Of a stretch of 64,000 nt of DNA, positions 51,440 through 63,942 are shown piece after piece (position 1 is the stretch's first letter; every line of letters starts with the position of its first letter). Origin of the DNA: Scatophagus argus (Eukaryota > Chordata > Actinopteri > Scatophagidae); assembly GCF_020382885.2 (NCBI RefSeq), contig NC_058494.1, forward strand, positions 10,372,001 to 10,436,000, read 5' to 3'. The translations under genes were made by a program, and so were the position numbers. The notes beneath the pieces were generated by a model. It was given only the letters and a program-made list of their open reading frames with translations. It did no database searches and was not told the DNA's origin.

Positions 51440-54400
51440 CAGCGGTTTTCCCCCCATATAATGTAAATTGCTGCAAGCTGTTGCACTTGGAAAATGTTTT
51501 CTCATAATGCTTTTTCTGCCTTCACATAAATCACAGCTAAATGTTGCATTCAAATGACTACAGACAGGCAATTTATTCTTGGCTTCCCTCGTCCCCCTCG
51601 AGAGACGCTTGTGGCAAGAGGGTCACTTTGGCTTTTAATAGTGACTGTCATTATTTGTTGACAGTTGTTCATCATCATTTCCAAATTTATTGTATTTTCT
51701 TGAAAGTATTTCTTTGTTTTCTCTGCAGTTATGACCGCTGTCAAATGAAGTGAGGGGTGAAAACATGTCAAGAATTAGGCCACTGTGAGGAAATGAGCAC
51801 ATGACATGACATCTTTTTTTTTATGTGCGAGGTTATGAGCAGATTCTCATAATAACAATCCTTGTGTGTCACTAAGAATCTTGTTCAAGAGGTATTCTCA
51901 TAAATATCAATAACCTTTTTACAAGAGCTTCTTGTCTAACAGTTGGCTTCCACACTAAACCGTGTAACCAGACACCTGGAATACCACTTCAAATTGACAG
52001 AGACATTTTCATTTATTTAATAAAGAAGGATAACTGTAATGATATATCATCTATGGGTAGTAAGAAGACCCAGTGGTGAAGCTGTAGTTGCCTAATAACA
52101 GAAGGCCAGGATTGCCCTGGGCAGTGGGAGTGAGTGTTGCTGCTGAACCGCTCTGAGTCAGCTTCAACTCAATCTCATGGTGTCTGCTGACAGTCGGCTC
52201 AGTGTGCAACTGCTCCACGGAGGGATTTTGGTCAGCGGTGGCAACCAGTGTTAACCCTGCAAAAATCTGTGCTTTAGCTGCCCGTTAAGAGAGGCCCGAC
52301 ACGATAGCCTGTGTTAGCAGTGGTTCCAACATTAGCTCCACCCGTGAAACTGGTGGAGCACAGGCTCCCAGTGGTAATCACATGTAGAATATGTGGGATT
52401 TCCTGCAGGCTTTGTCTTCTGCCCCTAACCTTCCAATAAAGGTTGAAGACAGCAGTTTGAGGTTTTGACTAGAGGCTACTGTGAAACTGTGAAAAAAGTA
52501 TTGGGTAACAAATGCATTCATAGTGACTGCAAATCAGAAAATGTGATATTATTAAACAGGTTTGACCAAATGTTTGTAAAGGGTACCATTACCAAGGAAA
52601 CCTAAAGTAACTGGTACATTAAGGAGCGGTACATTAATTAACCTGGACCATAAAGTGTTTGCAGCACACTATCTCAAGAAAACTTGTTTAGTGGCGAGCT
52701 TTGTTAGCATTAAACTGATCACAGAACAGCTAGAAGATATCTGTCAATATTTGTTTGATCAAAAGTCTGGTTATCCAGGATCACCAGTATTAGTTTTAGA
52801 GGGACAAAGACCTCAGGACAACAGTTTGGAGGTTTGCTGCTAGTTCAGTTCTCCAAACTTTTTTTCTTGTCCCAGGCAAACTCTTAACAATGATGAACAG
52901 CTAATAATGAACTTCAGTTTAACATGCGACATGCTGCATGCGTCATACACTTGTTTTCCTTAACAAAAAACAGGAAATAACAATAGCAAGAGACAGATCT
53001 GTTGACAAAGTTCATTAAAGGAGGAAATCATTGTCTACTGTATATTGGGAACGACAGAATTTTGTATTTTTCCCGGTATTGGGAAGGGCCATGGTTAACC
53101 TGCATAGCTTGAAGCGATGCATTTTCCCCTTTTGACGTCTTCAAATTCTTAACATTTCTGTGTTTTACTGCAGTGCAGAGATGTCATTTGGTGAATATTC
53201 CAGCATTACCAGAGACATGCAAAGATGTAAATAAATAAATGGCCATTTGGTTTTGGATGTCATGGTTCTTGTGTGTGGTGAAGTCCAGATGCTGGATGAG
53301 GACCCTGGAACATGTCAAGGATTAGAAACTCGTTGGGGGTTGTGAGATGTTGTCAGGGGTCCCAGAATCTCCAGCCACACCCCTGTTTGCTGGTCTGGAC
53401 CTGGCAAACTTGTCACATTCTTTAAAATTGTTCTTGGATAGCATGGCTTGCATATTTTGAAAGATTATCTTGATGAGTCCTAATTCAGTTTGGCTGTGAA
53501 TGGTTGGCTAACATGTAGTTAAATTAGTCAGTTTGTAAAGTGCGTTTAGAATAGAAGTGGTTAAGTGAACAGCTCAGTGTTTGAATAAATATTAGGCAAT
53601 TTATAGTTGTTATTTAACCCATGATGTGATAGTCACCTGATTACTGTGCCTTTTCATTTACAGATAAGGGATGTGGGGGAACACGCACATAAAGCACCTT
53701 AGTGAAGCGGGAGTGTGGGGAAAGTTAGAAGTTTCTTTTCTTTGGGATAGTACAGTCATAAGTCCACTTGAAAAAACATTTATTTGTGATTAAATATCAG
53801 TTCTTGTAGTTACATGAGATTGTTGTCGCGATGAACAGTTTTGGCAGTGGATTTTAAAACACGACAATGATGAAGCATAATGGAATCAGTGTTGTGTCTG
53901 AAAGCGCTCCTTCATTCACCTCCTTGGGCTACATTTACTCACTGAGCAGTAAAAAGAAAGATTTCATGTGCTTATGAACCATCATTTTGTACCATCACTG
54001 GCTAGGTTTCCATCCAAATTTTAACTGATTCTGCAAAAGAAAATGCAAACTAGTGTGCATTTCTGTCTACCGTTGTCATGTGATTATTAGAAGTTGGTTT
54101 GTCAATAAGAATTTTGTGATGCTAGTTCTCCAGCTGTGTGCCAATCCATTGCAGGAGAGGAGGGCATATAGCACACGGTTCGAACACTATACAGGTGGGA
54201 TTTAAAAAAAAAGCTTTTTGATGTATGTTTCAAGGACTGAAAAAAAAATCCCTTTAATTAAATGACAGAATCAGACAGGTTTGCTATTTGTGGTGATACT
54301 GACATCAGCAGTGAGGGAGAGAAAGACAGGTCAGTGAAGACATCCTCAAATAAAGAAAGAGACACACAGACAGACAAAAATATGATGGATTTTAAACACA

Positions 54401-54460
54401 GGTAACAAATAGCACAAATGTTTCAACATGGACCACAAACCATTAAATAATTATGTAATA
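51440..54460. other. intergenic DNA, no gene seen
   Basis: Frames such as 52,655-52,843 show no recognisable family. There are A runs at about 54,207-54,216 and 54,240-54,249. No complete transposon was identified. Confidence 0.5.
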
Positions 54461-54469
54461 GAGCTGAAA

Positions 54470-54650
54470 CTATCAACTAAAATGGTTAAAATGCCAAATG
54501 TTCTACAGTTACAGCTTCCTGAGGATTTTCTGCTTTGCTTTTTATAGGTTCGTAAACTAGATTATCTTCAGGTCTTCTACTGTTGGTCAAATAAAACAGG
54601 GCATATGATAGCATCACCCTGGCCACAGGACATTGTGATTGGTATTCTGT
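54470..54650. repeat. teleost dispersed repeat fragment
   Basis: AGAGCTGAAACTATCAACTA, AAATGCCAAATGTTCTACAG, GAGGATTTTCTGCTTTGCTT, TCTACTGTTGGTCAAATAAA and CACAGGACATTGTGATTGG follow the order of a widespread fish repeat. It is related to the diverged copy at about 17,480-17,700. Confidence 0.55.
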
Positions 54651-54659
54651 CTGTCATAC

Positions 54660-56540
54660 TGTAAAACAAAATAATCTGCACATCATACAAAAGCTTTAAG
54701 TGTTAAGACCAAGCAATGTTGAATTTCATGACAACATCTGGGTTATTTTTCAGACTTCAGAAAGCTCACTTTAGAAAAGAAGAGAAGAATTTTCACAGGT
54801 TATGTTGTATTCCTATTGATGTGTAAACTGATCTTTATGTGTAAAATCAGCGGTGTGCCCCTTTAAATAAAGTTAGGAAAACAATATTCAGAATGTGGCC
54901 TTTGCAGCAAATTAAACACATGAAGACTTGAAAGTTGCAGAAATGAGATGTTATTCTGTTTATTCTAAGTACTCCACTGTGATGTGAACATGGTACAATT
55001 AGCAGTGATTATAATGAACAGAAGTCTCACCAACAGTATATTAATCTTCATTAAACTAGTGATACCACAGCGCTGGTAATACATGACACAGAAACCAGAC
55101 CTCTTGTCTGGTTATATTTGGAAACCACATTGACTGAAAAACAAATGTACTGTATGATAAGCCCACATTGGTTTTGGTAACAGTCTGACATTAATTTCTG
55201 TCCTCAGTTTCAAACTGCGTATCTGCTGCATCATGCTCTGCAGCTCTTCCTGCAGATGCTCATTTTCTGATAACTCATCCTGTGCTACATCTTAACCGAG
55301 CAACTCACGGTTTCAACAAATCACCATTAATCACACCATGACCTTCCTCTCAACCAAGCCTATCCAAAGCTCATTCGTCCCCATTTGCCATGCAGCTCTG
55401 CGGGTCGATAATTGGCAAAGCAAAACACAGATTAAACCCAATTTGGAGGGTTTCAACTTGAAGCTTAGCAGAGACAGCCGGGCTCGGGCTGAACTGGAGT
55501 TCACTGCACTCATGGTCCTCACTGCCTGTCTGAGGCTGCACCGGGAGGGGACCGCAAAACCTAAATCAAACCAGTCTGTTCTCTGTGTTTGTGTTTGCGT
55601 GTGTGTGTGTGTCAAAGAGAGAGAGGGGAAAAAACAGTGTGCGAGTGAGTGTGTGTGCAGAGTATGCAACTGTGCACTTCACCCTGCATTGCCATCCCTA
55701 ATGGAAACCAACTTCCAGCATTCAAACTCCATTTGTCTCATTAACCTATTAGCTTAAAGTTTAATCACAGGATGTCGTAAAATGATTTGGTCTATGAGTA
55801 ATGACAATATTTCGGCTTCATAATGGCCAGAACAAAGCAAACTAAAGCTAAGCTAAGCAAAGCCGGTTGTTTTTCTTCCTCACGGCATGTCTGGGCTGCA
55901 GATTTGGGCCTTTACCTCGCCGTGTCAGTCGGATAATTGTTTACTGGCAAGGTTTTTGTTGCATGAGGGCAACATCACGGCAGGATAACAAACTAATGAC
56001 TAATTTCATGGCTATTGAGTCATTTTAAAAAGACCATCATGAGGATCAACTTTAAAGAGCAACTGTGACTGGTGATAGTAGATATTCAAGGTAGGGTCAA
56101 CAAGGTACAATTCCCTTGTAAGGAGAAAAAAGAAAGATATGAAGATGTCTCCACACCAGCTTTTTAGTGATTTTTAAGGCTTTTAAGAAAACCTAATCCA
56201 CTCACATTCTGTTTACCAAACTAGTGGCTCAAAATAAGCAAAGGGGAGACCACATTCCTGTCTGCAACCACGGGAGATGACCCCTAGGTGGCAGCGTACT
56301 TCATGAAACTTCCACTACTGTAACAACAACATCACTTCAATTACAAAGCCTCCTCAATTGTCCTTCCTTTTATTAGCTCCGCAGGACGACGAAACTAGAT
56401 GACAGTGCATCCGAACACTCGATAAGTTATGATCAGCTGCCTCGGCTCTTGCTGCTGCCCTTTAAACAGCAGCTTGATAGGATCTGTGAGGCGCACTGGG
56501 CATGTATAGTGTTACTCTCATCAAAGGGGACTGAATGGGG
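54660..56540. other. intergenic DNA, no convincing gene
   Basis: A 139-codon plus-strand frame at 55,338-55,757 runs into a TG microsatellite (about 55,588-55,612) and has no family signature. A CCCCTAGGTGGCAGCGTA piece near 56,282 looks repeat-derived. Confidence 0.5.
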
Positions 56541-56639
56541 GTGAATGGAGGATGATGTGTGTACTGCCTCTGCTTAGTGGAGGCATTTCCAGCTGGCGCC
56601 AGGGCAGAGGAAACCCACTGAGACACACAACAACACACA

Positions 56640-56865
56640 CAGACAGAGGGGTCAGTCTGGATTCACCCTCCTCCTCCAGCACCACCTCCATGCCTCTTGG
56701 CCTCCACCGCCTCCTCTTCTTATTCCCAAACCCTCACCCCCCCCCCGCCTTTGCTTCCCAGGCCAGGCCGCCTCTCATCTGCTCTTTCTCTCTTGTTCAT
56801 CTTTTCTTCTTTTTCTCCTTCCATCTCTCTGCTTTTCTCTTTCTCACTTTCTCTCTTCTGATTTA
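56640..56865. repeat. pyrimidine-rich tract
   Basis: The plus strand is C/T-rich with a C9 run at about 56,739-56,747 and many TTTCTC and CTCTTT words. The frame through it is an artefact of composition. Confidence 0.6.
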
Positions 56866-56869
56866 TGAA

Positions 56870-58380
56870 ACTTAAAAGAATTACACCTATAATGCTCCGA
56901 GGAGCCACCTCAGGAGCAAAGGTTCCCTGCAGAGTGTCAAGAATAAGACATGATATGCTCAAGCAAAAGCAACTCTCAAGTGATAACATGATTAATCACA
57001 TGTTCCTAAACGGGAACATCCTAATATTTTACTCAGTGTCATGTGTTTCTGTCAAATTCCAATGTAAAAAAAGATTTCATGTGTATATCCATTTTGATTC
57101 ATTTTCTTATTTTTTTTGGAAAATTTAATTTCCTGTAGGAGGATTAATAAACCAGCTATGCTTTCTTCTTTTTCTTCTTCTTGTTCTTCTTTTTCTTTGT
57201 GCACTCCAGGGAATAAAAATCAAACTGGTTTATTGATTTATTCATGTTAAGAATAACTTTTATATGTTTTTGAAAATTGACTTTTCAGATATACAAATAA
57301 AGATTAAATAACAAGGAATGTAAATGCTTAAATGGAACGGAAATGGAAAGAAATGGAAAGAAAACAAAACTATAGCAAGAACACTGACGTGGGGCACATC
57401 AAGAACAACTACTTCTACTAAGTAGAATTTAGTACACAAAAAGAAGATACATTGCACACAAAATCAGTATAAACTTAATTCTTGTTACAATTCCCGTATT
57501 ATTTCAGATGATGTTTCTGCTCCTCTTTTTCTGCGCTGCAGTCATCTACTTGAGAGCCAAACTTGAGAGACTTCTGAAGTTCTCTTATATTTTTAAGTTG
57601 TAAGCAATTTGATAAATTATTCTTTTAAAAAGTTCTTAAATTTTAGGACTATGCTTATTCATTTTCTTGCAGTGCTAGATGACTAGACCATTATCATGCT
57701 TGTGCAGTAAATATGAAGCTCAGCTTAAAGAAAGTAAATGGGAAAACAGCTGACCTGACTCTGCATGAGGTTAAGAAATATCGTACCACAACATCAACAC
57801 CTTTAAACTTAATAATCTAAATACTATATCTTTGTTTAATCTGTACAAAAACTGGTGTGTAACAACAATTTAATGCTTTTAATGGATGCTGTGAACAGTG
57901 ATGTCATGCCATAATGTCCTGTGAGAATAATTCCTTTGTGTTCACACCGAACATAAAGAAAGCTTTTCACATTGCAATAATTTCAACTTAGAAATATTTA
58001 ACTTGAGTTAAAAAGCTGTGGAGCACATAACATTGAATGTAGAGCAGAGGTGCTGCTGCTCAGCTGCTGAGAGCCAGGGAGATCTGGAGGAGAGAGCTGC
58101 TGGCAGAGCTGGAGCTTCTGCTAGAATAAGCAACCAGATTCTGCTCCTGTGTGAAGCTGTTTAACAAGGAGGGGCTCAGAATTACTTTATTAATCATTGT
58201 GGTTAAAAAGTGGATTTTCACCCATGTTTCTTGAATCTGTCAGCAGACGCAAGCGTGTAATCAGCCACTGTTGCCTACTGACCAGAGGGGAAGTGTACTT
58301 TACTTCATGAATTCAGAGAAAGGGAAAAATAAGACAGTGGAGGGAAATAACCAGACCTCTGGTCAGTGATGAGATCAGAG
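56870..58380. other. intergenic DNA, no gene seen
   Basis: It contains a (CTT/TTC)-rich stretch at about 57,163-57,199. No RNA or protein gene was recognised. Confidence 0.5.
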
Positions 58381-58383
58381 AGG

Positions 58384-58419
<36 letters not shown>
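58384..58419. repeat. (CA)n microsatellite
   Basis: About 18 perfect CA units. Confidence 0.93.
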
Positions 58420-58422
<3 letters not shown>

Positions 58423-59322
58423 CCGCTGTTGCTCACTAGCTTATGGCTAGGAAGTGAACAGACACAAATGATCTCACGGTCAAACTCACACACAAGTAAC
58501 ATAAATCAAAAATTCACTTTGCTTTCTGTATGAACACAAGCACAATTTGATTTGTGCTAAAGGAGAAAGATAGTTGATTCTTGACTCTTACTGGGTGATC
58601 AAATACCAAAACATGGATTGCATCATCATGCATCAGTAGTTTCCATGAGTTGTTTTCAAGATAGGCGTGTAATATTTGACTGGAATTTCTCAAATTTGTC
58701 TGAAACATTGAAATCTTCAAGTCCAGAACTGGACTGGTACCACTTTTTTTTTGTTTTGTTGTATTGTTTTATTGGGACAGGAAGTCTGTAATGCGGAAAA
58801 AGAAAAGAAGGGAGACAATATTTACATCACCACAAACATTCCTTCCTTCTCCCCAATCTCTGAATGACATATCAGGGTTCAGAGAAATTTCTATTGGGGT
58901 GAAAGGCCAAATGACTCTTGGCACAGCCCTCCCTCACAGCCTCAAGGAAATGTTGGGGAAGGGGGGAATCCAAACGGTCAGAACAAATTAAAAGGCAAAC
59001 CTGCTATTTTACTGTTCAGATCTGTTGATGCTATAAAGCAGGAAAATGGGCTTGGCGGCCTTTACATGACTGCTCGGCTGATTTTACGTGATTTTCCCCC
59101 GGCACTGAATCTAAGCCTTTTTGGCACAACATACTATGCCTTGACCAAGCATGGGATCTGTAAATGCCCTAATAAATATTTTTTTAACACTTTATTTAGT
59201 TCCATGCCCTAGGCCAACTGCATTGAAAGTATGTCACACAGTAACAGTGGGGAGAAGAAAGCCCTAAAGGCTGTAGATTTAATGTAGATTTAATTAACAA
59301 GCTAAGCCTGGGCTCACATACA

Positions 59323-59460
59323 ACACACACACACACACACACAAACACACAGATCAAGGCAAAACACACACACTACCTGAAACAACACAAAGACACACAC
59401 AAATAACTTACGCAAACACACAACACTGCAGGTTAATGATTTCACAGTCACACACACACA
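59323..59460. repeat. CA-rich low-complexity zone
   Basis: A perfect (CA)n core at 59,323-59,343 is followed by degenerate CA/ACAAACAC units for more than 100 bases. Confidence 0.8.
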
Positions 59461-59581
59461 CTTCTAACGAGGCAACACATACTCACAAACTTGAAGCCAC
59501 ACATCCCTGGGTTTGGAGCAAGGGTGTGAAAATATGTGTGTGTAAATGAGATGCAGACAGGCTCACAGCAGTGAACCCAAC

Positions 59582-59608
<27 letters not shown>
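59582..59608. repeat. (GA)n microsatellite
   Basis: About 13 perfect AG units. Confidence 0.93.
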
Positions 59609-59612
<4 letters not shown>

Positions 59613-60179
59613 GGCTTGGCTTTGAATTGCTAAACTAAAGTTTGAGGATGAGGGAATAATATTTTGAATTCTATGCATACTGATCATCTCTGACCAATGG
59701 CATGTGAAATGAGCTGTACATATTTGTTCTGTCAGTAATTTTTAAATCTGATCTTTTTTACAGTAAATATAATAGTAAATATCTAACAAGAATCTATGTT
59801 TCTTTCTCCTGTGCATGTGAATGCAAGACAGGACAGCCCCACTGGTAACATTTAAAAATGCAATGCACAAATGTTAATAGAGAATTAGAAACTAACTGAT
59901 AGTGAATCTTACCGTCTCTGTTTTTTAGGAACTATTTGTGAAACACCAGTAAAAGTGCTGTAGTTTTACAGGTGCTGGCTTTAACTTCTCACAATGATGC
60001 ATCACTTTAGCTGAAGGGGCAGAGAAAAGTAACTTCAGATAGTGAGTCATTAATAGTTTTGTGCAGCATCTGATGGTTCCAGTAAAGCATCATTATTTGT
60101 TCCTCATTCATTCTTTCGTAACTTATCACTGTTTCTTACTCTGTGTTTCTGTGCTTCTAACTCCTGTAAAATAAATGTA

Positions 60180-60530
60180 GTGATGGAAAATATTTCAGAA
60201 GATGTACTCAATTCCTCACGCACTTAAGTGCGATTATGAGCTTCTACTTGACTGGCATATTTCCACTTAAGCTACAAGTTCTATTTGACCACTACATTTT
60301 AAAGTGAAATACATACATAAATAAAAACAAACATACAATCATGTATCACACTTTATAGTAGTGAAAAATTATCTACAACATTAAAATACCACTTATAAGT
60401 GCATTTTGTGGCCAGTGCATATAGTTTTACTAAAATGTGAAGACATTAAATTGCTATGGATTACTGTAGTACTGACTCTTTCACTTAAGTAAAGAATCTT
60501 GTTCTTGTGCTTCTTCCACCACCGGATTAA
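60180..60530 (+). repeat. teleost dispersed repeat ('CACTTAAGTAAAGAATCT...CTTCCACCACC' family)
   Basis: GTACTCAATTCCTCACGCAC, GCTACAAGTTCTATTTGACC and ACTACATTTTAAAGTGAAAT lead to the typical end CACTTAAGTAAAGAATCTTG and GCTTCTTCCACCACC. This is a common percomorph element, here diverged. The window holds another copy in reverse at about 28,130-28,470. Confidence 0.6.
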
Positions 60531-60539
60531 TGTGAATGT

Positions 60540-62638
60540 GAAGTAAAACTATAGTATTAATTTTGAAAGAAAGCACATACAAAAGACCTCAAGGAAAGTA
60601 CTTACGTACAATTAAATATTTTTGTCCACAGCATTTATTCACTTAATTCATTACTATGAGGAGACATTTCATGAGCTCATGGTATGTAATGGTCATTGTG
60701 TTTGGCTTGTGTAGGGTTAAAAACACCCAATAAATGTTTTCTATTCAATCCAGCCACCAACATTTCATCAGTGTCAGGTCATTAGAGGCAATGACTCAAA
60801 GTCAGCAGTTGTGAATGACAGAACTCGACACTTCAGTCATTTATTTTTGTTCAGTCAGTGACATCACAGCAAATGGGTCTGATGTAAATGTCTGGCACTT
60901 GAACCCAAAGGAACAAGCTGTGCTGTGATCTCACATTCGTCTTTCTCACATGAAGAGTTTTGTTCCAGGGTAAGAGATCTGTCACTTGAACAATGAGTGA
61001 CTCTATGAATGCAAGGAAATACAAAGGGAAAAGGTGTCTCTAAACAAGTGATGGCAGACAAACAGCACAACTTACAAGATTTCTCTGAGAATTGTGGATA
61101 ATATCTGATGACAGCTGAAGAAAAACAATATTTGCTTCAGATATTTTTTTTCTATAAAAATGAGAATAAATTGGAAAAGAACCTTTCATACTTAGCCAAG
61201 AAAGATTTGCTAATGCAACATTACTGTCGAAAAAACACCAACTAATACACATAAATACTCTGTTAATAAAATAAATAGAAAAATGTGAAGACAATAGAAG
61301 GTTTTAGGTAGTACATTATAAGCATGAATTACATCTACTGCATTATTGGAGCAGCTACCGCATACATTCATAAAAGGATCACGATGGGTTATCCCTGTGG
61401 TTATACTGTATGTGATCATCACACAATACTTACAGCAACATAAATCAAATACAAGTTCAGTCAGAAAACTCAGATGGAGCAGAGTTTTTACAATCAGCTT
61501 ACATATATGACATGTAGGGTTTTTTGTAGTAATACAGTAAAGGCTCTCAGGTTTTCTCTACAATTCCAGTTAGCAGCTCACATATGATGTAGAAGAACAA
61601 GCGTCTTCAAATGAAGAATTGTTCAGGAGTTTCAGGAGGTTTTCAGCCCCTTTTATTTGTTGCACACTTCAGTGTGTTATATGTGCTATTCATTTTAAAT
61701 AGATTTAATTAACTTTTTTGATGATTTCCTTTATACACAATAACCCGCAATGGCATAAAGATGATAAAAGTATGTTTGCATGTGGTTTTTAGTTTTTAAT
61801 AATTTCCAAAGCCACTGTGTGAGTCAGTTTTAAAACAGCCTGCGTGCTTTGACTTTAAACACACAATTTTCTCTGACTTTTACTGAAGACGCACGCAGAA
61901 CTGCAAATTATGGTCTTGAGATAATAAGATGTGGACTCAATTCATTTCAGCCAAAATTAAAACGGTCAATTATATTTCCTTGTCTTAATGGTTGAACAGT
62001 GAGTACATTCGTTGATGATTTCATACGCTCTCCATTAAAACTAAATGAATAGATGGTGAGATAACGAGAGGGAGCAATGAAGAGAGACTTCTCATCTCAT
62101 TAAAAACTTGTTATCTTCAGTTCTCACTCAGAGCTCTCGCCTTGCTTCTCTCACCTCCAAATTTCTCAGACAAGTACACAAATATACGCACACAGTGCAA
62201 ATGCCTGCAAGTATATATACAGTACATATGCACTCATACATATGAGAGCATTTACAGCGTACAGAGTGCACGAGTTTACATGAGTGCACACACACACACA
62301 AACACTCACACATACATATACAGATGGCAAAGTTTAGTCATGATTCAGTAACACTGTAAAAGTCAGGCACATTCTCCAACACTTTAATAACATTGCCGCC
62401 TCTAACCTCTAACATCTCGCCACATACACCCTGACACACACACGCACACCACCACAGTTGGGTATTAATTCGTATTAAATATGAACAGAATATAACAGGA
62501 TCAAAGTTGGGTAAACTTATGGTTTATACTGATGATTTAAATTTTCAGTAGCTATACAGACACCTTTAAGGTTTTGGAGCACCAGTATAAACAAGTGATT
62601 CAATGGACTGGATGGAGGGAAGGGAAAAAAAATTGTGA
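60540..62638. other. intergenic DNA, no gene seen
   Basis: AT-rich sequence with a short CA run at 62,286-62,300 and another CA-rich patch near 62,431-62,448. Short frames have no recognisable products. Confidence 0.5.
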
Positions 62639-62640
62639 AA

Positions 62641-62661
62641 ACACACACACACACACACACA
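62641..62661. repeat. (AC)n microsatellite
   Basis: About ten perfect AC units, 65 bases downstream (in gene sense) of the polyglutamine exon's stop. Confidence 0.9.
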
Positions 62662-62724
62662 ATAACCTATGTTACCTCCCCATCATCATTTCCTCCTCTA
62701 ACACCTGCATTTCTGTCAGCCTCT

Positions 62725-62997
62725 TCACTCTTCTCCCTGCAGCACTCCTTTTGGCAGCTCACTGCCTTGTTTGGCCAGTTCAGCCTCCTTCAGAGCGGTG
62801 ATGACAGGTAACCATGGGCGTGGCAGCTCAGGCCCAGTCCTCTTGACCTGGTTAAGGTGGCTGAGGGCAGCATACAGCCTGGTGTTGGTGCTGCTGTGGA
62901 GGCCTGGTTGCTGCTGCTGCTGTTGCTCCTGCTGCTGCTGCTGCTGCTGTTGCTCTGTGTAGTACATCTCCAGAGCTGCTGGGGTGCAGTGCTTCTG
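62725..62997 (-). CDS. probable exon of an unidentified polyglutamine protein
   Basis: On the minus strand a pyrimidine-rich acceptor (TTTTTGTCTTTCCAATGCAACAG) opens onto a frame starting QKHCTPAALEMYYTE. It is followed by eight Gln, Glu, six Gln, then PGLHSSTNTRLYAALSHLNQ, VKRTGPELPRPWLPVITALK and EAELAKQGSELPKG. The frame stops at 62,725-62,727. The non-repeat part has a balanced, protein-like composition (Leu/Pro/Lys-rich, amphipathic) and looks genuinely coding. Two endings are possible: this is the terminal exon, or the exon splices out at AACCAG|GTCAAG (about 62,849) after HLNQ. I do not recognise the family. No further exon was found within the remaining 1 kb upstream, so the rest of the gene would lie right of the window. 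Confidence 0.45.
   Translation of the reverse strand, partial: QKHCTPAALEMYYTEQQQQQQQQEQQQQQQPGLHSSTNTRLYAALSHLNQVKRTGPELPRPWLPVITALKEAELAKQGSELPKGVLQGEE
62908..62953. repeat. (CTG)n/(CAG)n trinucleotide tract coding glutamines
   Basis: Interrupted CAG repeat on the minus strand, with CAA and GAG interruptions, inside the probable exon. Interruptions of this type usually stabilise the repeat against expansion. Confidence 0.9.
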
Positions 62998-63580
62998 CTG
63001 TTGCATTGGAAAGACAAAAATATCAATGTTTGTTTTAAATTATGTGACAAAGGGCTACACTATGAGGCTATAAACATGTCGAGAACATGTCAAGTAAATT
63101 TGTTTATTCATAAAGGTCTCAGCCTATGGTCATATTCAAATGTATCCTGGTGGCCGTCTGAGGTAAAACTTAACATAATCTTTAAGTAAAAATGCAAAAA
63201 TAATTGGATTGCATGCATTTATTGCACTTGCTGATGCGCCAAATAATCATGGATGAATATGACTGCTGGATCTTGCAACGTAACCTGTGCAGACTGCTGC
63301 AGGATTTGCTTGTCTTGGTACACTTTGGGAAAAAGTTTCTGACACCAAGTTTCAGAACTGATCTGGAGGTTATACTAAATCCAAGTAGTTTCAGGTGGTG
63401 CTAGACATGTTGACAGTTGTGGTTGGTCAAGTAAATGTGGCATTACAAGAAGGACTCTTACAATAAATACCATATACATCACAAAGACAACAACTGGTAC
63501 TTTGACAGATAAAATCACTGGATTTGCACTGTATGTGTTGAACCCGTGATGACATCCAAAGGTCTGGGCTGAAGACAGAG

Positions 63581-63880
63581 CTAGAAACTCCAAATCCACT
63601 TAACTTTTTCTAAGGCTTTCAGTCCTTCCTCATCAGCAGATGGAATTGCCTCATTGTCAACTCTAAAGCTGGCTTCTACTTCCAAAGCACTCCCAATTTT
63701 AAAACACAATGCATAGAACTTATCCTCAAAAAATGTCTTCACCAAAGCATCTCAAGTTCTTAGAACTTATTGTTTTGTAGCATTTTAGGTTCCTGCAAAC
63801 TGAACATGGAAGTCCACTAAGGACGAACCTTCAGACAAGACATCCTTTACAACATCTTTAAATACACACTGACTTGTCTT
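63581..63880 (-). pseudogene. decayed SEA-domain-like coding remnant
   Basis: Two minus-strand stretches read like protein. The first (about 63,880-63,790) gives KTSQCVFKDVVKDVLSEGSS then LVDFHVQFAG. The second (63,751-63,581) gives DALVKTFFEDKFYALCFKIG, SALEVEASFRVDNEAIPSAD and EEGLKALEK before a stop. GSSLVDFHVQF resembles the GSVVVDF signature of SEA domains of mucin-like and interphotoreceptor-matrix proteins. Several stop codons and no clean splice sites lie between them, so I read it as a decayed copy or repeat-borne fragment rather than a working gene. A GTTAAG donor-like site after LEK leaves a small chance of a real exon. Confidence 0.3.
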
Positions 63881-63942
63881 TGCGGAAATGAAGCTGTGTA
63901 CAAGACAGTATGGGTGAATTAAGAAGATTAGACAATTAATTA

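Larger units (their letters stand above)
58430..60170. other. intergenic DNA with CA-rich and GA-rich repeats
   Basis: It holds a CA-rich zone at 59,323-59,460 and a (GA)n tract at 59,582-59,608, listed below. No gene was recognised. Confidence 0.5.

Noticed and set aside
55338..55757. Plus-strand 139-codon frame
   Set aside because: It includes a translated TG microsatellite, has no recognisable domain and lacks promoter or splice context.
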